Assembly (NCBI GenBank): GCA_035630195.1 | Contig: DASQLD010000593.1 | Span: 1 to 9,812, forward strand | Direction: 5' to 3' | DNA: 9,812 bases | Source: DASQDN01 sp035630195 | Lineage (GTDB): Bacteria; Acidobacteriota; Terriglobia; Bryobacterales; Bryobacteraceae | In this document: one piece after another, positions 6,015-9,812 of the stretch | Position numbering within the stretch: the first letter of the stretch is position 1 | How the letters are laid out: every line of letters starts with the position of its first letter | Position numbers and translations under genes: made by a program | Notes under the pieces: model-generated | What the model saw: the letters and a program-made list of their open reading frames with translations, nothing else | What the model was told of the DNA's origin: nothing | Database searches by the model: none

Positions 6015-7142
6015 ATGACCCGCCGCGAAGTTTTCGAACGACTCCTGATCGCATCCGCCGCTGCCGGGGCGCACGGCTGCGCTTCCAGGCGCACGCAGGT
6101 TGTCTCTGCCAGGAGTCTGCCGCACCTTAAGTTTCCTCCTGTTCATGTTTCGGCGGATCGCGTGACTCGGACGACGGTCGGGTTTCGACCGTTCCGGCCA
6201 AGTGGGTTTGTGCTTGGCACGGAGAAGCTGGATTCAAAGCTGCTGGTGCACAATTACGGGCACGGCGGCGGCGGGATGACGCTGTCGTGGGGAACGGCCG
6301 ATCTTGCGGTGCAGATGGCTGCGGAGTCAGGCGCGCGCGAGTTTGCCGTGCTTGGCGCGGGCGGAGTAGGATTGGCGACGGCGCGTCTTCTGCAACGACG
6401 TGGCGCCCAGGTGACTATCTATGCGAAGTCGCTGCCGCCGGATACAACTTCGAACAAGTCCGGAGCGCAGTGGTGGCCGGTCTCCGTGTTCGATCGCGAC
6501 AAGCTTACCCCGGCGTTTCGTGACGTCTTCCTGCGCGCAGCCCGGTTATCGTACGGGCACTATCAGACGATGATCGGCGAGGAATACGGGATCCGCTGGG
6601 TGCGGAACTATCTATTAACTGATGAACCACCGCTGGAGGGTTTGCTGCTGGGTAAAGAGAGCCCGATGCGCGATCTCTATCCGGAGCTTCGCGACTTACG
6701 TCAGGACGAGCACCCGTTCGCTTCTCGTCATGTTCGCCAGTTCGACACGATGATGATCGAGCCTCCGATCTATCTCAACGCGATGCTCCGAGATTTCCGA
6801 ATTGCCGGCGGCAAGGTGGTTGTCGGAGAACTGCGGACAAAGCAGGAAATCGCCGGGTTACCGGAGCCAGTCGTGATGAACTGCACGGGTCTTGGATCGC
6901 GGGAGTTAGTAGGAGACCAGGAGTTGACTCCGATTAAGGGTCAACTGAGCGTGTTGTTACCGCAGCCCGAGATCGATTATACGGTTCTGCAGGAACGCTT
7001 CTACATGTTCCCGCGGCGGGATGGGATTCTACTTGGTGGCACGTTCGAACGCGGCGTGTCGGATCCGGAGCCCAATCGTGAGGCTGAGAAGAGTGTGATT
7101 GAAGCGCACCAACGGATCTTTGCTCCGTTGGCGCGCGGCTAG
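6015..7142 (+). CDS. Tat-exported D-amino-acid-oxidase-family flavoprotein, apparently circularly permuted
   Basis: FAD-dependent oxidoreductase of the DAAO family, 375 residues. Residues 1-24 look like a twin-arginine signal (TRREVF, then hydrophobic LLIASAAAGA), with Cys22 in a weak lipobox. Residues 50-105 carry GFRPFRP and VHNYGHGGGGMTLSWG, which in ordinary DAAO form the C-terminal end. Next comes the dinucleotide-binding motif GAGGVG (114-119), normally near residue 10, then TTSNKSGAQWWP (144-155), MNCTGLGSREL (288-298) and FYMFPRRDGILLGGTFERG (329-347). The chain ends about where DAAO would continue into GFRP. R58 matches the human DAAO substrate-carboxylate arginine (R283) and Y330 matches Y228; the Y224 position appears to be Gln. 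It is probably a periplasmic or membrane-anchored amino- or imino-acid oxidase or dehydrogenase; the substrate is unknown. The ATG at 6015 directly precedes the Tat motif. It converges on the zinc dehydrogenase with a 6-base gap. The human DAAO alignment is from memory. Confidence 0.88.
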   Translation: MTRREVFERLLIASAAAGAHGCASRRTQVVSARSLPHLKFPPVHVSADRVTRTTVGFRPFRPSGFVLGTEKLDSKLLVHNYGHGGGGMTLSWGTADLAVQMAAESGAREFAVLGAGGVGLATARLLQRRGAQVTIYAKSLPPDTTSNKSGAQWWPVSVFDRDKLTPAFRDVFLRAARLSYGHYQTMIGEEYGIRWVRNYLLTDEPPLEGLLLGKESPMRDLYPELRDLRQDEHPFASRHVRQFDTMMIEPPIYLNAMLRDFRIAGGKVVVGELRTKQEIAGLPEPVVMNCTGLGSRELVGDQELTPIKGQLSVLLPQPEIDYTVLQERFYMFPRRDGILLGGTFERGVSDPEPNREAEKSVIEAHQRIFAPLARG

Positions 7143-7148
7143 AGTTCT

Positions 7149-8180
7149 TTAAGGTTGGACGATTACTTTACCCAGGTTTGGCTCGTGCTTGTAGAGACGA
7201 TCGAACCAGCTTGCGGCGTCAGCCAGGGGAGATCTGGCGCTGATCATGCTGTCGACGTGGATCGCGCCTTTCGACAACAGTTCGATGCACGCCGGGATTT
7301 CGCCGGAAGAGGCGCATGAGCCTTGAAGTCGGATTTGGCGGGTGACGATGGCCTGCAAGTTAATTTCGACCTTCGGCGATATGTTGCCGATAAGTGTGAC
7401 CGTGCCACCCTTGCGAACGCAGGCGATCGAAGTTGCGATGGGATCTGTCGCGCCTACGGCTTCGAGAACTGCATCCGCGCCTTGGCCATTTGTGCGCGCG
7501 GCGATCTCGCTGGCTACGTTGGAAGATTTTGAATTGAAGGCTTCATCGGCGCCAAGGTTCTTCGCGCGCTCGAGTTTGGCATCGTCGATGTCGACTGCGT
7601 ACACTTTCGAGAAGCCGGCGACTTTGGCGGCTTGGATCGTGAGCTGACCGATCATTCCGGCCCCAACGACTACCGCGGTATCGCCTAGCTCGTGCGGTGT
7701 CAGATTGACCGCGTGAACTCCGATGGAAACAGCTTCGATCATTGCGGCATGATCGAAGGACAAGCCCTCGGGTAAGCGATACAGGATGTTTTCAGGCACC
7801 GAGACGTATTCGGCGAAGGCGCCATTGCGGCGATAATCACCACAGGAAACACCCAGCACCTGCCGATTGTTGCAGAGATTGATATTTCCTCTTCGGCAAA
7901 ACGCGCAGCGGCCACAGGATACGGTGGAATCGAAGGTGACACGATCACCCTCCTTCCATTCGGTCACATTCCGGCCTACCTCGGCGATGACACCTGCGGC
8001 TTCGTGGCCCATGACAAGCGGCGGAATTCTTCGGCCGGTAGATCCGTCGAGACCGTGGACATCGCTTCCGCAGATGCCGCAGGAGCGCACGCGCACGAGA
8101 ACGTCATGCGGACCGATCTCCGGATTCGGCAGGTCGGCTACTTCCAATTCCATGTACTTTGTTAATAAGAGGGCTTTCAT
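7149..8180 (-). CDS. Zinc-dependent medium-chain dehydrogenase, polyol/sugar-acid (sorbitol dehydrogenase-like) type
   Basis: Cytoplasmic medium-chain dehydrogenase/reductase of 343 residues, full length. The catalytic zinc site is visible as C37 (CGICGSD), H59 and E60 (GHEAAG). The structural zinc site is C89, C92, C95 and C103 (CGRCAFCRRGNINLC). The Rossmann motif is GAGMIG (173-178), and D197 at the end of the second strand (VYAVDIDD) favours NAD over NADP. The overall pattern is closest to sorbitol/iditol, idonate/gulonate and threonine dehydrogenases; the exact substrate cannot be set from sequence. A ribosome site AAAGG lies about 10 bases before the ATG at 8180. It follows the MFS gene by 37 bases on the same strand, so the two probably form an operon, with the transporter supplying the substrate. 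A sugar acid such as idonate, gulonate or galactonate is the best guess. Confidence 0.92.
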   Translation of the reverse strand: MKALLLTKYMELEVADLPNPEIGPHDVLVRVRSCGICGSDVHGLDGSTGRRIPPLVMGHEAAGVIAEVGRNVTEWKEGDRVTFDSTVSCGRCAFCRRGNINLCNNRQVLGVSCGDYRRNGAFAEYVSVPENILYRLPEGLSFDHAAMIEAVSIGVHAVNLTPHELGDTAVVVGAGMIGQLTIQAAKVAGFSKVYAVDIDDAKLERAKNLGADEAFNSKSSNVASEIAARTNGQGADAVLEAVGATDPIATSIACVRKGGTVTLIGNISPKVEINLQAIVTRQIRLQGSCASSGEIPACIELLSKGAIHVDSMISARSPLADAASWFDRLYKHEPNLGKVIVQP

Positions 8181-8217
8181 GCTGAAACGACCTTTCTACC
8201 ACATCTGAGCGGTTGAC

Positions 8218-9513
8218 CTACGAGCGCTGTATCCGGAGCGGCTTACTCGCATCGATGATGAGCCAGCAGAGAGCGCCGAACCCGTACAAAATTGCTGTCG
8301 CGTAGAGTGGCATCGCCCAACTGGAGAACTCGCGAACAACTAAAGCCAGAACAACAGGGCTCAGCATGCCGCCGACTTGCCCGGCGGTGTTCATGCACGC
8401 CGTTACCATTCCGGAACGATTGCCACCGATATCGACGGCGGCTCCCCATGCGGCTCCGAGCGGAAAGGCTGAACATGCGGCTGCGAGGGCGATTAACACG
8501 GCACTGGTCGTGACATCTGCGGTGGCGGCGCCAGCGGCCATGAAGCCTGCAGCGGCGGCGAATGCGATCAAGCCAATGGAAGCTCGCCCCCAGCGGAGAC
8601 CGAATCGCTTGACGGCGTAGTCGGTGGAGAGGCCGCCCAACAGATCAGCAAGCACACTCAGTAAGAGCGGAAGGCCCGCTAACAGTCCGAGTTTCATCGA
8701 TTTCATTCCGCGCACGTTCTCGAGATACGTCGGCAGCCAAGTGATGTAGAAGTAGAAGCCGTATGTCTGCGTGAAGTACATGCCGCAGAGCCCGAGCATA
8801 TTGCGCTGGCCAAGCAATTGGATGAAGTCGCTCATGCGGCCTGAATGTTTGGCTTGGACGAGACGGCCCTCTTCGATCCATTTCAGCTCGCTCGCGTTGA
8901 CGCCGGGATGCTCAGAGGGCTCGTCGCGAACCCATCGATACCAGAAGAAGGCCCAGATGAAACCAACCATGCCGAAGATCACGAAGACCCATCGCCAGTG
9001 CATCACGGTGAGCATGCGGGCGACGAGGATTGGCGTGAGTCCGCCAGCGAGGTGCGCTCCCATAAAGAAGATGCCTTGCGCGGTTCCTCGTTCAGAGGAG
9101 GGGAACCATCGCGAGAATGTGCGCGCGGCATTGGGCCAAGCGCCTGCTTCGCCGGCCCCAAACAGAAATCGGACAATCAACAACGAGGCATAGTTGAATG
9201 TTCCTGCGGTGAAGATGGTGAAGGCGGACCACCACGACACGATGCGTGTGAGGACACGTCGCGAACCGATGCGGTCACCCCAGTGTCCGGTGGGAATTTC
9301 GAAGAGTCCATACGCGAAGGTGAAAGCGCTGAAGACAAAGCTCATCTGTACGGGTGTCAGGGCAAGATCGCGCATGATGTCGTTCGCAGTAACCGCGATG
9401 CAAACGCGGTCCAAATATGTGACTGCCGCCAAGGCGCAGCAGAACGCCAGGACTTTGTGTCGTACGCGCGTACGGACGGCAGATTGATCTTGGAGCTGGG
9501 GTACAGAAGCCAT
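8218..9513 (-). CDS. MFS transporter, anion:cation symporter (ACS) family, probable sugar-acid uptake
   Basis: Inner-membrane carrier of 431 residues with about 12 membrane helices, of the ACS branch that includes the hexuronate (ExuT), galactonate (DgoT), glucarate (GudP) and phthalate permeases. Visible marks are TYLDRVCIAV in helix 1 (32-41), the MFS motif A GHWGDRIGSRR between helices 2 and 3 (76-86), FGAGEAGAWPN (118-128) in helix 4, and the ERGTAQGIFFMG segment typical of ACS members. The ATG at 9513 is chosen because the frame upstream to 9615 adds a 34-residue polar, His/Asn-rich stretch that crosses the divergent promoter and the neighbouring gene start. It leads the dehydrogenase gene by 37 bases. 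It is divergent from an SMP-30/gluconolactonase gene, which supports a sugar acid or lactone product as substrate. The specific anion is unknown. Confidence 0.92.
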   Translation of the reverse strand: MASVPQLQDQSAVRTRVRHKVLAFCCALAAVTYLDRVCIAVTANDIMRDLALTPVQMSFVFSAFTFAYGLFEIPTGHWGDRIGSRRVLTRIVSWWSAFTIFTAGTFNYASLLIVRFLFGAGEAGAWPNAARTFSRWFPSSERGTAQGIFFMGAHLAGGLTPILVARMLTVMHWRWVFVIFGMVGFIWAFFWYRWVRDEPSEHPGVNASELKWIEEGRLVQAKHSGRMSDFIQLLGQRNMLGLCGMYFTQTYGFYFYITWLPTYLENVRGMKSMKLGLLAGLPLLLSVLADLLGGLSTDYAVKRFGLRWGRASIGLIAFAAAAGFMAAGAATADVTTSAVLIALAAACSAFPLGAAWGAAVDIGGNRSGMVTACMNTAGQVGGMLSPVVLALVVREFSSWAMPLYATAILYGFGALCWLIIDASKPLRIQRS

Positions 9514-9567
9514 TAGCGACTTGAGCGTATCGCATCTACCGCGTGGCTTGCTAGTATTGACCTCGTT
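9514..9567. promoter_or_regulatory. Divergent promoter region between transporter and gluconolactonase-like gene
   Basis: This 54-base gap between two divergent starts must hold the control signals for both directions. A TAGTAT hexamer at 9552-9557 resembles a -10 box on the plus strand, but it is only 10 bases from the ATG and has no good -35 partner. No inverted repeat strong enough to call an operator was seen. The assignment rests on gene layout. Confidence 0.3.
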
Positions 9568-9812
9568 ATGACTCGATTTTCGGGACTGGTCGTTATGGTC
9601 GCAATGTGCCTGCATGCCGCGGATTCGCCGATTCCGAAGGACGCCAAGCCCACGGCTTACGGATCGGTTGGCGCAGGTGAAGGACCTGCGTCCGATCTGA
9701 AGGGAAATCTTTATTTCACTGGCGGCGACAAGATAACGAAGCGTGATGCTTCCGGAGCGATCAGCGTCTTCAAGAGTCCCGCCGGCGGTCCGAACGGATT
9801 GATCTTCGACTT
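9568..9812 (+). CDS. SMP-30/gluconolactonase-family secreted protein, N-terminal part (cut by window end)
   Basis: An ATG at 9568 opens a frame that continues past the window edge (81 full codons seen). The first residues, MTRFSGLVVMVAMCLHAADS, form a Sec signal peptide, so the product is probably periplasmic. The mature part shows the SMP-30/gluconolactonase (LRE) pattern: GAGEGPASD (35-43), where the GEGP glutamate (E38) is the expected metal ligand, GNLYFTGG (46-53), and NGLIFD (76-81), all at the family's usual spacing for the first propeller blade. Members hydrolyse sugar lactones such as gluconolactone in a six-bladed, Ca/Zn-dependent propeller. The divergent MFS and dehydrogenase genes suggest the hydrolysed sugar acid could be taken up and oxidised. 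The other metal ligands lie beyond the window, so activity is not confirmed. Confidence 0.85.
   Translation, partial: MTRFSGLVVMVAMCLHAADSPIPKDAKPTAYGSVGAGEGPASDLKGNLYFTGGDKITKRDASGAISVFKSPAGGPNGLIFD

Noticed and set aside
7143..7148. Terminator between the convergent flavoprotein and dehydrogenase genes
   Set aside because: Only six bases separate the stops, and no hairpin with a T tract was found across the junction.
8845..9516. Plus-strand open frame of 223 codons opposite the MFS gene
   Set aside because: It is antisense to clear MFS motifs, and its composition (Arg, Gly, Glu and His rich, no hydrophobic core) is that of a shadow frame.
9514..9615. N-terminal extension of the MFS gene by 34 residues
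   Set aside because: It is polar and His/Asn-rich, crosses the divergent start at 9568 and is not typical of ACS transporters. The ATG at 9513 fits better.

Overview
This is a gene-dense chromosomal stretch from a moderately high-GC bacterium. The gene style suggests Acidobacteriota, perhaps a Solibacter/Bryobacter relative: a secreted Asp-box protein, an orphan HyuB, a Tat-exported oxidoreductase and an ACS-family MFS transporter. That placement is inference from family content, not proof. No RNA genes, insertion sequences, phage genes or CRISPR arrays were seen, and no gap between genes exceeds about 70 bases.

Left part (1-2797): a possible C-terminal scrap of an upstream gene, an unrecognised 161-residue protein on the minus strand, then a divergent plus-strand pair. 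The pair is a complete XerD-type tyrosine recombinase overlapping by 4 bases a tRNA nucleotidyltransferase / poly(A) polymerase family protein. This pair abuts the next block head-on, with both stop codons in or at the edge of the loop of a small perfect hairpin.

Middle (2798-5955, minus strand): a tightly coupled four-gene operon. In order of transcription it encodes a secreted Asp-box (BNR/YCF48-like) protein, a HyuB-type hydantoinase/oxoprolinase subunit with no HyuA partner beside it, and two four-helix SMR/EamA half-transporters that probably pair like ArnE/ArnF. Two of the three junctions are 4-base start/stop overlaps.

The most interesting gene (6015-7142, plus strand) is a Tat-signal flavoprotein of the D-amino-acid oxidase family that looks circularly permuted. 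The segment that ends ordinary DAAO (substrate-arginine strand and HNYGHGG motif) lies in front of the GxGxxG FAD-binding motif, and the protein stops where ordinary DAAO would enter that segment.

Right part (7149-9812): an MFS transporter of the anion:cation symporter (sugar-acid) family followed by a zinc-dependent polyol/sugar-acid dehydrogenase on the minus strand. Divergent from them is the start of a secreted SMP-30/gluconolactonase-family protein, cut by the window end. Together they suggest a small sugar-acid/lactone uptake and oxidation module: extracytoplasmic lactone hydrolysis, uptake, then NAD-linked oxidation.
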